Shown here: positions 56,328-64,000 of the stretch, in pieces
Position numbering within the stretch: position 1 is the stretch's first letter
Layout: each line of letters opens with the position of its first letter
NCBI GenBank assembly: GCA_944326905.1
Contig: CALVFU010000002.1
Location: forward strand, 1-64,000
Direction: 5' to 3'
Origin: Candidatus Gastranaerophilales bacterium
GTDB taxonomy: Bacteria > Cyanobacteriota > Vampirovibrionia > Gastranaerophilales > Gastranaerophilaceae
Length of the DNA stretch: 64,000 bases
Translations under genes and position numbers: made by a program
Notes under the pieces: model-generated
Database searches by the model: none
What the model saw: the letters and a program-made list of their open reading frames with translations, nothing else
What the model was told of the DNA's origin: nothing

Positions 56328-56717
56328 ATGGATGAAAAATGTAAGGAATACAGAAACAACACTGAAAAAGCATTCAAGTTTTTTTCAAAGATGCTTGCAT
56401 ATACAGTCAGTCCGTATGATTTAAAAAAAACAATTGAAGAAACTAATGCTCGGCTTGTTGATGTAAGAGCCAAAGAAGATTATCAAAAAGGACACATTCC
56501 GGGGGCTGTTTCTATTCCGTATGATGAAATAGATTCAAGCATTGAAGCTTTAGATAGAGATGTCCCAACTATTATATGCTGCTATAATTCAGCATGCCTG
56601 CTGGGGGCTAAGGCCGCGGTAAAATTTGCACAAAATAACTTTCCTGTAATGACACTTCTTGGCGGATATAAAACCTGGACAGAAGATTTGCACTACGCTG
56701 TAGTACAGGAAGAATAA
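56328..56717 (+). CDS. Rhodanese-domain protein
   Basis: 129 residues from ATG 56328 with an AAGGAGG site; the longer frame from 56304 lies inside the previous gene. Rhodanese signature RLVDVRAKEDYQKGHIPGA, active-site region IICCYNSACLLG and closing LLGGYKTW. Sulfur transfer or sensing; two cysteines sit in the loop instead of the canonical C-x5-R. A terminator follows. Confidence 0.92.
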   Translation: MDEKCKEYRNNTEKAFKFFSKMLAYTVSPYDLKKTIEETNARLVDVRAKEDYQKGHIPGAVSIPYDEIDSSIEALDRDVPTIICCYNSACLLGAKAAVKFAQNNFPVMTLLGGYKTWTEDLHYAVVQEE

Positions 56718-56720
56718 AAA

Positions 56721-56752
56721 AACAGTGACCGAATTGTCGGTCACTGTTTTTT
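56721..56752 (+). terminator. Terminator of DUF308-rhodanese operon
   Basis: Twelve-base arms AACAGTGACCGA (56721-56732) / TCGGTCACTGTT (56737-56748), 4-base loop, then TTTT. Strong. Confidence 0.9.
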
Positions 56753-56799
56753 TTATTTACATAAAATATAATGTGTAGAGCGTCCTTTACCTATTTTTT

Positions 56800-57630
56800 T
56801 TAATATTTAATATCCAAATTAGCTGTATCTTGCGAACAGTTACACATTTTTGCCCATTTTATTGTTGTAAGATTACCTTCAAAATTATCCATAAATCTGT
56901 TTAAAACTTTAATTTGCCTATCATTAAAAACAGTATTTGTATGTTTTTGCCAGAATTCTGCTATTTGTAAAACTTTACCCGTAATCTCTTCACTAGAGTT
57001 AATTGCAGCCAGAAGGTTTTCAAAAAACCATAAATGTACAATACCAGCTTGTATTAGATAATCCGTCTCTTTTTCTGTATTAATATAATTAATAAGTTCA
57101 TTCATTTCATATTCAAGTACATCAGCGTTCGGAACTTCATAATGAACTCTTTCATTACCGGCATAACCAGATACTACCTGTATTGCACCTTGTTCATCCG
57201 CTCTGTATCTGCCGGTACTAATTTTATACATACCACTGTAACCTATTGGAAATAGTGCTGCATGCCAGCCTGCCAATCTTTCTTTTGAGAGTTTTTCAGA
57301 GTAATTTTGTGTTGCATCCAGCATCATTTCTGCAATGCCATCAATATCTCTTGAGATGAGCATTTCACCACCGATATCAATGCCTAAACGTTTTGCAAGT
57401 GATGAACGAACAAGGTTTTTATCTAAAATTTGCCCTTCAATTTCGGAAGATTTAATAATATTTTCTGTCAAAATCTGTAATAATGCATTATTTTTGATAT
57501 CAAACCCCAAGGCTTCCATTTTACCACGCAAATAACCTTGTGCTTTTTTAATATCAAACAATAATTTTTGAATTTTCTCTCCGCGCCATCTAAACGTGTG
57601 CCAGTCTGTGTTTTGGTAGATGTATTTCAT
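56800..57630 (-). pseudogene. Fic-family (DUF4172) protein lacking the catalytic loop
   Basis: 276 residues from ATG 57630 (GGAG site); a longer frame to 57666 is not needed. Residues 1-90 match the DUF4172 N-terminus (WHTFRWRGEKIQ, SSEIEGQIL) and the Fic start follows (RLAGWHAALFPIGYSGM, GRYRADE). At AGIVHLWF the sequence jumps to FENLLAAINSSEE. The stretch that should contain the H-P-F-x-D-G-N-G-R AMPylation motif (about 65-70 residues) is missing, and the C-terminal winged helix ends early after SQDTA. Frame intact, so it is either a degraded enzyme or a repurposed domain. Confidence 0.75.
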
Positions 57631-57742
57631 ATTATCTCCGAATAATTCAAGGAGAAAACATATCATTTGCGGATAGCAGCATAAGGCGTTTCACTTCTTT
57701 GTATTTGATAAGCTGCTAGACTGTTGTGCTCGGCAATCCAGC

Positions 57743-59566
57743 TTATACGTTTGAAGTTTGTTTTTTAAACTGCATTTCATACAGAGTTTTGTAATGCCCG
57801 TTTTCAATAGACATAAGTTCATCGTGGGTGCCGAGTTCAACTAACTCCCCGTCGTTTATTACTGCAATTCTATCAGCGTTTTTAATAGTTGATAATCGGT
57901 GAGCAATAATAAATACTGTTCTGTTTTGCATCAAATTGTCCATTGCTTTTTGGACAATTGCTTCTGATTCGTTATCAAGCGCGCTGGTAGCTTCATCAAG
58001 AATAACAATCGGCGCATTTCTAAGCATGGCTCTTGCAATTGCTACACGCTGCCTTTGTCCGCCGGATAGTGTCAAACCGCGCTCACCCAATAGTGTATCT
58101 AAACCTTCAGGCAGGTATTGAATCATTTCTTCCAGGTGAGCGGAGTGAATCGCCTGCTGGAGTTCATTTTCTGTTGCGTTAAAGTTTCCCATCATTATAT
58201 TTTCTTTTATCGTGCCTGAATAGAGAAAATTATCCTGAAAAACCATAGATATATTGCGTCTTAAGGATTTTATAGAAAATTCTCTGATATCTGTTCCGTC
58301 AATTTTTATTGAGCCGCTTTTTATATCGTAAAATCTGGGGATTAAATTAACGATTGTCGACTTGCCGCCTCCGGAATTTCCTACTATTGCAAGCGTTTCG
58401 TTTTTCTTTACTTTTAAATTAATATTTTTCAATACCGGGTGATTTTCTATATATTCAAAATTAACATTTTCAAAAGTAATACTATCATTTATAGTTGTTA
58501 AAGTTTTAGGATTTGGTGAGTCTTTGATTTCCGATTCTAAATCAAACAATTCAAACACTCTGCCCATTGCAACGAAAATATTTTGGATAGAAGTCAGAGT
58601 ATTACCTAGTGTTTTAACAGGTTTATACAGTAATAATAAAGAAGTGGTAAAGGAGGCGAAACTTCCGGCGGTCATTTCGCCGCTGTTTATTAAATAAGTT
58701 CCGACGCCAAGGACGGTTGCGATCCCGAAAGAAGCTATAATATACATAATTGGACTCATCCAGCCGGAACGCTTGTATAGAGACATATTTACATTAAACG
58801 AATCTTTAATTTGTTTTTTGAAATAATTATTTTGCCGCTCTTGGAGCTCATAGGCAGCCATAACTTTATTCCCTGAGTACGTTTCGTTTATGTTAGTTGT
58901 AATATTTCCGCCGATAACCATGTTTTTATTGGAGGCTTCTTTTATTCTTTTTCTAATTAAAGCAACCGGTATAAAAGCGGCGCACAAAACAAATACGCCG
59001 ATTATCGCGAGTTTCCAGGAGCTGTAAATCATAACAGCAATTAAACCTAAAGCGCCGAATACGCTTGTAGTTATTGTTTTAATATTATTCACAATTCCGC
59101 TTGATGCAGTTGACGGGTCGCTCATATATCTTGAGATAATAATACCTGAAGAGTTTTCGTCAAAAAACTGCGGGTGCATATGTATCAATCTGTCAAAGAG
59201 GTCTGTCTTGACATCATTTGTGATTCTTTGGCTTGTCCAGGTTGATAAATATCCGTTCAAGTATCTTAGAACACCCTGGAATGCTGCAAAAAGAATAACA
59301 CCTATTGGGATGATAAATGACATTTGAACAGTATTAATAGCTAAATGAATTCCATGCCAGTCAAACGTAAAAACTTTACCTCCGATAACGTAGTCCATGT
59401 AGGGCTTTAAGGCAAAGGCAGTCACTCCGTCTAAAAGCCCAAGCGGAACAGCTATCAGAAACCCAAGAGTAATTCTAAACCAATATGGCTTGATGTATGG
59501 AAATATTCTGGATAATAACCAAGCGTATTTAAACGAGTTTTGTGCGGTTGTTTTACTTAGCTTCAT
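57743..59566 (-). CDS. MsbA-like ABC exporter
   Basis: 607 residues: six transmembrane helices (about 15-325), then an ATPase domain with Walker A GNSGGGKST, Q-loop VFQDN, signature LSGGQRQRVAIARA, Walker B VILDEATSALD and switch His (FIIAHRL). Homodimeric half-transporter resembling lipid A/glycolipid flippases (MsbA/PglK type). A GGAG site precedes the ATG. Linked to the surface-glycan genes upstream, which suggests a lipid-linked glycan or lipid substrate. Confidence 0.92.
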   Translation of the reverse strand: MKLSKTTAQNSFKYAWLLSRIFPYIKPYWFRITLGFLIAVPLGLLDGVTAFALKPYMDYVIGGKVFTFDWHGIHLAINTVQMSFIIPIGVILFAAFQGVLRYLNGYLSTWTSQRITNDVKTDLFDRLIHMHPQFFDENSSGIIISRYMSDPSTASSGIVNNIKTITTSVFGALGLIAVMIYSSWKLAIIGVFVLCAAFIPVALIRKRIKEASNKNMVIGGNITTNINETYSGNKVMAAYELQERQNNYFKKQIKDSFNVNMSLYKRSGWMSPIMYIIASFGIATVLGVGTYLINSGEMTAGSFASFTTSLLLLYKPVKTLGNTLTSIQNIFVAMGRVFELFDLESEIKDSPNPKTLTTINDSITFENVNFEYIENHPVLKNINLKVKKNETLAIVGNSGGGKSTIVNLIPRFYDIKSGSIKIDGTDIREFSIKSLRRNISMVFQDNFLYSGTIKENIMMGNFNATENELQQAIHSAHLEEMIQYLPEGLDTLLGERGLTLSGGQRQRVAIARAMLRNAPIVILDEATSALDNESEAIVQKAMDNLMQNRTVFIIAHRLSTIKNADRIAVINDGELVELGTHDELMSIENGHYKTLYEMQFKKQTSNV

Positions 59567-59582
59567 TACAGTTCTCCGTGTT

Positions 59583-60323
59583 TTATGGTTCCCAGTAGAT
59601 GTTTCTTTTAACGATTTTACCGGGGTTGCCTGCGATTATACAATTAGATTCATAAATAGGCTTGGTGACAGTAGAATTTAATGCAACAACGCAATCATCT
59701 TTAATTGTAACACCTTTAAGTACAACTGCATTATCTGCAAACCACACTCTGTTACCTATTCTAACGTCCTTTGGTACATTTAAATGTTCTTTTGTTTCCG
59801 TACTATATACCGGGTGTCCGTCAGTAGAGCGGATACGAATACTATGACAGCACATACACCTTTTGCCCAGGGATATTTGGCTATTTTCTCCAACATATAT
59901 TTTTATACCGTTTGATAGAAAATCTTCATCAATATACAGCTTTGAATTGCTGAGTAGTTCAAATGAAGAGCGTTGTATTAATTCTTTAGAATGTTCAATA
60001 CATAATTCTGAATCATGTCCTCGCATAAATATTTTACTTGTCCTTATATTTAAATCTTCTGCAAGTGTTATTTTATTATTGCTTCCTTCAAACATAATTT
60101 TTAAATTTGGGTACATTTTGGCAAACGTATCAAGATTTGTAATTTCTTTAACCGTATTATCCTTTGCTTTTACAAAAAATCTGTTATTTTCTCCGCCTGA
60201 TATGAGATTTGATTTAATCCGTCTTGTAATTTTTATAAATAAAAATTTGTATACTATATATTTCCTATCTAAATATCCCATTCTTGTATAAGATAATTTA
60301 TACGTTTTTTCAAAAAGTTTCAT
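59583..60323 (-). CDS. Hexapeptide-repeat acyltransferase
   Basis: 246 residues. Hydrophobic/basic N-terminus (KTYKLSYTRMGYLDRKYIVY) containing a relative of the cluster tail motif, then left-handed beta-helix repeats ending in IGNRVWFADNAVVLKGVTI and AGNPGKIVKRNI. Likely O- or N-acetyltransferase for a sugar of surface glycan. A GGGAG site precedes ATG 60323; the transferase lies between msbA and the transketolase halves. Confidence 0.88.
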   Translation of the reverse strand: MKLFEKTYKLSYTRMGYLDRKYIVYKFLFIKITRRIKSNLISGGENNRFFVKAKDNTVKEITNLDTFAKMYPNLKIMFEGSNNKITLAEDLNIRTSKIFMRGHDSELCIEHSKELIQRSSFELLSNSKLYIDEDFLSNGIKIYVGENSQISLGKRCMCCHSIRIRSTDGHPVYSTETKEHLNVPKDVRIGNRVWFADNAVVLKGVTIKDDCVVALNSTVTKPIYESNCIIAGNPGKIVKRNIYWEP

Positions 60324-60343
60324 TCTGTACTCCCTTTTACTTG

Positions 60344-61390
60344 TTATTTAAGTGGTATAATGCTAAATAGTTTTTTTGATATCTGATTATCATTTTTCAC
60401 AATCTTAAAATACGGAATCCCTAAGAATTTGTATTTGATTTTAGCATACTTAAGGTTATTTCTTTGGATAACTTTTCTTTTTATAAGAGGGTTTTTATTA
60501 GTATTAAAGAAATCCGCTATCTTGTTAAAGCCCATGAAATTTTCTATATAATAAGATGAATTTCCCGGAATATCACACTTGTCATAGGGCATTGTAAAAA
60601 TCCGTATTTTAACTTTCAAATTATTCTCAGCTATCAGTCTTGTGATTTCGTAGTCCAGGCTGCCTTGAGCTCTGTAGTGTATAAATACAATGTTTTTATA
60701 TTTTTTTAGAATATCAAGCAGTCTATTTTTATCAAAATTATTGATATTATAATAATTTATAATCGTGGGATTTAAATTGTTATTTATAAAATACTGCTTG
60801 TAATTGGCAAATTTATTCTCAATAGCAGCGCCGCCGACTGTTAGTATACAATTCCCATCTAATCCTTTAAAAGTTGAATAATCATTATTGATTTCATCGG
60901 GGACAGTGCTTGAATAATTGCTTAAACTTATAAATTTAGGAGTATTTTTATTTGTTGATACCTGCATTACATTCTCAAGCTCTTTTATATTGCATGGATG
61001 ATAGATTTCAAGATTTGGGGTGTTAGAAATTATACTAAACTCATCAATTGGAAAATGAGAATAGCCGCCTTTTACAAGCTGTATTCCTGAGCATAAAGCA
61101 AGTATATTAATATCTAATTTTGAATAAGCTGCTAACTTAAGCTGGTCAACAGCTCTCCTTACCAGAAAAATAGCAGCAATACAAAGGTATACTTTTTTAC
61201 CTTGCGCGGCCAGTCCAATAGCAATGTTTAGGGCGTTTTGTTCTTGAATACCGCATAAAATAACTCTTTGCGGGTATTTTTCCTTTATATTTAGACAAAA
61301 AGCAAATTCCTCACTATCCATGCAGACAAAATAAATATTTTTATTCTCATCCGCTGCTTTTTCTAAATACTCTCTTATATATTTATACAT
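60344..61390 (-). CDS. Transketolase-like protein, C-terminal half
   Basis: 348 residues, the pyrimidine-binding and C-terminal domains of a ThDP enzyme: CGIQEQNALNIAIGLAAQG contains the catalytic Glu. A ~60-residue C-terminal extension follows, ending in two copies of the basic/aromatic motif (KYKFLGIPYFKIVK and KKLFSIIPLK). The start overlaps the N-terminal half's stop (TAATG). Together the pair should form one ketol-transferring enzyme for an unusual sugar of a surface glycan; that role is inference. Confidence 0.88.
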   Translation of the reverse strand: MYKYIREYLEKAADENKNIYFVCMDSEEFAFCLNIKEKYPQRVILCGIQEQNALNIAIGLAAQGKKVYLCIAAIFLVRRAVDQLKLAAYSKLDINILALCSGIQLVKGGYSHFPIDEFSIISNTPNLEIYHPCNIKELENVMQVSTNKNTPKFISLSNYSSTVPDEINNDYSTFKGLDGNCILTVGGAAIENKFANYKQYFINNNLNPTIINYYNINNFDKNRLLDILKKYKNIVFIHYRAQGSLDYEITRLIAENNLKVKIRIFTMPYDKCDIPGNSSYYIENFMGFNKIADFFNTNKNPLIKRKVIQRNNLKYAKIKYKFLGIPYFKIVKNDNQISKKLFSIIPLK

Positions 61391-62205
61391 TAATTTATCT
61401 CCTCCAATATTTTTTCATAATCGCTTTCGGTATAAGGAAAACCGTGAAAATAAGGGTAACCTTTTTCTTCAATCACAAACCGGCACTCTTTACCTTTAAT
61501 AGTGTCGGCAATAATGCATTTGGGACGCTCGGTTTTTGTTTTAAACGCCTGTTCAAGTTCATCAACACTATGACCGTTGCAAACCAGGATATCAAACCCA
61601 AAACTTTTTATCTGCTCTTCCAGATTTGAGGAGGAATCTATAATATCTTTTGTATACCCTCCAATTTGGGTATAGTTTCTATCAATAATGATTGTGATAT
61701 TTTTTAATCTATGATATCCGATAAACATTAGAGCTTCCCAGCATGAGCCTTCCTGCATTTCTCCGTCGCCTGCGATAACATAAATATGCGCGCCCCCAGA
61801 GGCAATTGCCATGCCGGCTCCTATACCGAGGCTGTTTCCTAACGTACCAAAGGAAATATCAATTGCAGCAATTTCTTTGCCGCCGATTAAGTTAAAAATA
61901 TCATGCCCGATTCTTTTGCCCCAGACTCCCCACTCGTATGCGACCGCTCTATCCAGCAGCCCTAATTCGGTTAATACTGCTATATGCCCCATTCTGCAAT
62001 GTTCTTTTGAAATTAATACACGATCTCTTTCCGGGTCTGACAAATTATCCGGCGTAATGTTTGCTATTTTAGAATAAATTGTATACAAAATCTCTACACT
62101 TGATAGAGAGGATGCTACATGTCCTACTTTGTTTGTTCTCGAAATGTCAATAAGTGTTCTTTTTATTTTTGTAACCATTTCTTTATCATTAGAAACTGTT
62201 ATCAT
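61390..62205 (-). CDS. Transketolase-like protein, N-terminal half
   Basis: 271 residues from ATG 62205 with an AAGGAGG site; a longer frame to 62268 is not needed. ThDP-binding motif AGDGEMQEGSCWEAL ... IIIDRN (GDG-x~25-N), preceded by GHVASSLSSVEILYTIY. Binds the diphosphate of ThDP. Starts in an ATGA overlap with the radical SAM gene and is followed directly by the C-terminal half. Confidence 0.9.
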   Translation of the reverse strand: MITVSNDKEMVTKIKRTLIDISRTNKVGHVASSLSSVEILYTIYSKIANITPDNLSDPERDRVLISKEHCRMGHIAVLTELGLLDRAVAYEWGVWGKRIGHDIFNLIGGKEIAAIDISFGTLGNSLGIGAGMAIASGGAHIYVIAGDGEMQEGSCWEALMFIGYHRLKNITIIIDRNYTQIGGYTKDIIDSSSNLEEQIKSFGFDILVCNGHSVDELEQAFKTKTERPKCIIADTIKGKECRFVIEEKGYPYFHGFPYTESDYEKILEEIN

Positions 62206-63176
62206 ATTTCCTCCTTCTCTTGAATTGCCGGCATGATTTTTTCGCTGCTCAAAATACAGTACTTGCAACCGTCTATATAATCATTTTGATAAAAGTTAAT
62301 TAAATCTTCTTTTAAATCCCAAGAATTAACTATATCCACACTATCTTTTATATCAAGTAAATTAAGCTCCCTTGCGGTTGCCGCCTTTGAGCAGATATCA
62401 ATATAACCGTTTAAGACTTGGTTACACTGGGTTCTGAAACATTTAAAATGCATTCTCTCTTCTGTCGTAATCTTATCAGAAGGCGTATCAGCAAACCCCA
62501 TTTCTCTTACCCATTCCCGGTTTTCTGCCATTTGGTACTTGATATTGTTTTCTTTTAGTGTATCTATTATCTGCTGCTGGTGCTTTAAAATTGATTGTAA
62601 TTCACTATTTACTGAGTAATTGCTTATATATACATAAACTTTTTTGTTGTTTCTCTTTAATTCTGTGATTAAATCATTTGGAAATTTCATTGTGCCGTTT
62701 GTAATCAGTTCAACAATATTAATCTTCTCTAAATTGCACGTATATTCAATCATTTTTGCTAAGTCTTGATTAATAAGCGTTTCTCCGCCCAAAAGTACAA
62801 AATGCCTGATTGAATTAACGTTTTCAAGTATTCTGTCAAGATACAGCTTGTACTCTTCAAAAGACATATTTATGTGCTTATATTTATTAAACTTAGGTAT
62901 AAGCGCACAGCAATCTTTGCATTTTAAGGTGCACTTTGTAGTAATACAAAACTCGATTTGAGGAATATTGAGTTCTTTTTTTTTATAAAAATTTTCTATT
63001 TCTTCTTTTACATACGTTTTTAAAAATTCCTCCTTTTTCATGGGATTAATAAATCTGCCGTTTTTAAATAACAAGAAAGCCAGCATCTCCATCCTGAGTC
63101 TCTGTTTTGCATTTTCTTCAAAATACCGTTTATAGAAAAGTTTTTTAATATTGTATTTTTCAATTAATTCTTGCAT
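62202..63176 (-). CDS. Radical SAM protein
   Basis: 324 residues with the cluster motif CTLKCKDC (C-x-x-x-C-x-x-C) at about residue 86, followed by HFVLLGGETLINQD (GGE motif of SAM binding). Further cysteines at about 238-263 and near the end (CKYCIL) could hold an auxiliary cluster, as in SPASM/twitch proteins. Found in surface-glycan-type context; probably modifies a sugar or glycan intermediate. The substrate is unknown. Confidence 0.88.
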   Translation of the reverse strand: MQELIEKYNIKKLFYKRYFEENAKQRLRMEMLAFLLFKNGRFINPMKKEEFLKTYVKEEIENFYKKKELNIPQIEFCITTKCTLKCKDCCALIPKFNKYKHINMSFEEYKLYLDRILENVNSIRHFVLLGGETLINQDLAKMIEYTCNLEKINIVELITNGTMKFPNDLITELKRNNKKVYVYISNYSVNSELQSILKHQQQIIDTLKENNIKYQMAENREWVREMGFADTPSDKITTEERMHFKCFRTQCNQVLNGYIDICSKAATARELNLLDIKDSVDIVNSWDLKEDLINFYQNDYIDGCKYCILSSEKIMPAIQEKEEI

Positions 63177-63229
63177 TGTATTCTACCTATATTTATTTTA
63201 CTTTTTTACAACATCGTTTGTTACTACTT

Positions 63230-64000
63230 TTAATATCGGAATAACGCCAAACACGTACCATTTAGTTTTGTTCCAGTGGTATTTTTTTGTTTCAAAATAG
63301 GAAATATATTAAATAATTTATATGTCCTTGTGTATGAAAGAGGTTTATACTCGTTTTTCTTTTGATAAGCATTCAGAGGGACATAAACGATTGGTTTTAC
63401 TTCATCACAGTGCAGATGTGAAAACTCTCCGCCGTCTTGTCCGTCCAGTATTTTCATATCCTCACCAGTAATAGAAATATCATCCACTTGGAAATTAGAC
63501 TTAATATGTTCTTTGTTCATGGAGCCTGACAACGCTGCAATGTTCTTATTTAAGCACCATTTAATTGCAATTTGCGCCGGCGTTTTTTTATATTTATCAG
63601 CGATGTCTATTAAAGTCTTATTCGTTAATATCTTACCTTGAAACAACACGCCCCAGGAGGCAAGCGCTATATTATTCTCTCTGCAGAACTCGACAATATC
63701 TCTGTTTTGGTGTTGAATTGATATCTCTATTTGGTTTACCATAGGTTTGATTTCAGCTTTTGATAATAAAAATTCCAAATGCTCAGTACCGTAATTGGAC
63801 ACTCCTATTGATTTAATTCTGCCCTCGTTATACAACTTTTCCATTGCACGCCAAGAGTCCAGGTTTTTAATTCTCCAGTCTAAATTTCTTCTGTTTACAT
63901 TGTGGATTAAGTATAAATCTACATATTCTAAATTTAATTTTTTTAAACTTTCATCAAAACATTCTAATGCTTCATTATAAGATTGTCTGCCTGTATACAA
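63230..64000 (-). CDS. Aldo-keto reductase, 5' truncated by the window, possible 3' frameshift
   Basis: 256 residues visible; the start is beyond 64000. AKR features: VDLYLIHNVNR, GRIKSIGVSNYG, PMVNQIEISIQHQ, AIKWCLNKN. The frame ends in RTYKLFNIFPILKQK, a copy of the cluster tail motif, then NTTGTKLNG to the stop at 63230. Reading the other frame from a 7-T run (A7 in mRNA) at 63282-63288 gives TKWYVFGVIPILKVV and stops at 63198, 21 bases before the next start, so the true C-terminus probably follows that frame. Sugar reductase role likely. Confidence 0.8.
   Translation of the reverse strand: MYTGRQSYNEALECFDESLKKLNLEYVDLYLIHNVNRRNLDWRIKNLDSWRAMEKLYNEGRIKSIGVSNYGTEHLEFLLSKAEIKPMVNQIEISIQHQNRDIVEFCRENNIALASWGVLFQGKILTNKTLIDIADKYKKTPAQIAIKWCLNKNIAALSGSMNKEHIKSNFQVDDISITGEDMKILDGQDGGEFSHLHCDEVKPIVYVPLNAYQKKNEYKPLSYTRTYKLFNIFPILKQKNTTGTKLNGTCLALFRY

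Noticed and set aside
1-64000. CRISPR array, transposase or prophage
   Set aside because: No spaced direct repeats, transposase motifs or phage structural genes were recognised on reading both strands.

Overview
The window looks like chromosome from a low-GC, Gram-negative-enveloped, probably host-associated bacterium. The best guess is a non-photosynthetic relative of cyanobacteria (Vampirovibrionia/'Melainabacteria', order Gastranaerophilales). This is inferred from gene content, not from a marker tree: an Omp85/BamA with three POTRA domains plus OmpH, an MlaE-F-D lipid importer with one MCE domain, two SpoIID-domain proteins in an apparently non-sporulating cell, ribonuclease Y with its phosphodiesterase neighbour, a pseudopilin, and several lineage-specific proteins sharing a short N-terminal motif. 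No rRNA, tRNA, CRISPR array, prophage or transposase was recognised.

Layout. 1-1179: end of a cysteine-rich EGF/TIL-like repeat protein. 1.3-7.5 kb: typA, then minus-strand genes for two paralogous coiled-coil membrane proteins and the MlaE-F-D importer. 7.7-12.1 kb: rny, ymdB-like phosphodiesterase, PHP phosphoesterase, pseudopilin and a LOG-family protein; acpS faces them. 12.5-17.7 kb: bamA, ompH, pyrimidine-nucleoside phosphorylase, and a soluble protein whose C-terminal two thirds resembles the cytoplasmic domain of the export-gate protein FlhA. 17.8-24.4 kb (minus): M48 protease, HU, SpoIID protein, a large unknown, tmk and an Orn/Lys/Arg decarboxylase. 24.6-34.8 kb (plus): a glycine-zipper protein and membrane AAA ATPase, parvulin, aminopeptidase P, SpoU methyltransferase, YhcH-like protein, cysS, second SpoIID protein, murJ, 5-FCL and a STAS-like protein. 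34.9-37.0 kb: dapF, rpsF-ssb-rpsR and a 62-residue unknown. 37.1-42.8 kb (minus): two large unknown proteins and a cytosolic GH13-like enzyme. 43-45.8 kb: a HerA-like protein without a recognisable P-loop, with a long acidic linker and a PcrA/UvrD-type tudor end. 45.8-57.6 kb: dehydrogenase, Hsp20, lytic transglycosylase, TPR proteins, bioB, trxB, Nudix, DUF308, rhodanese and a Fic-family protein lacking its catalytic loop. 57.7-64 kb (minus): MsbA-like exporter and a surface-glycan-type cluster (hexapeptide acyltransferase, split transketolase, radical SAM, aldo-keto reductase).

How it fits together. Much of the window serves the envelope: BamA/OmpH for outer-membrane proteins, MlaEFD for lipid traffic, MurJ, SpoIID proteins and lytic transglycosylase for peptidoglycan, MsbA and the glycan cluster for surface sugars. 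The most unusual content is: the orphan FlhA-C protein; a family of otherwise unrelated proteins with an M-x-I-x-x-I ... F-[KSC]-[SGN] N-terminus; the P-loop-less HerA-like protein; and a recurrent aromatic/basic tail motif in the glycan cluster, one copy of which is put out of frame by a 7-base homopolymer.
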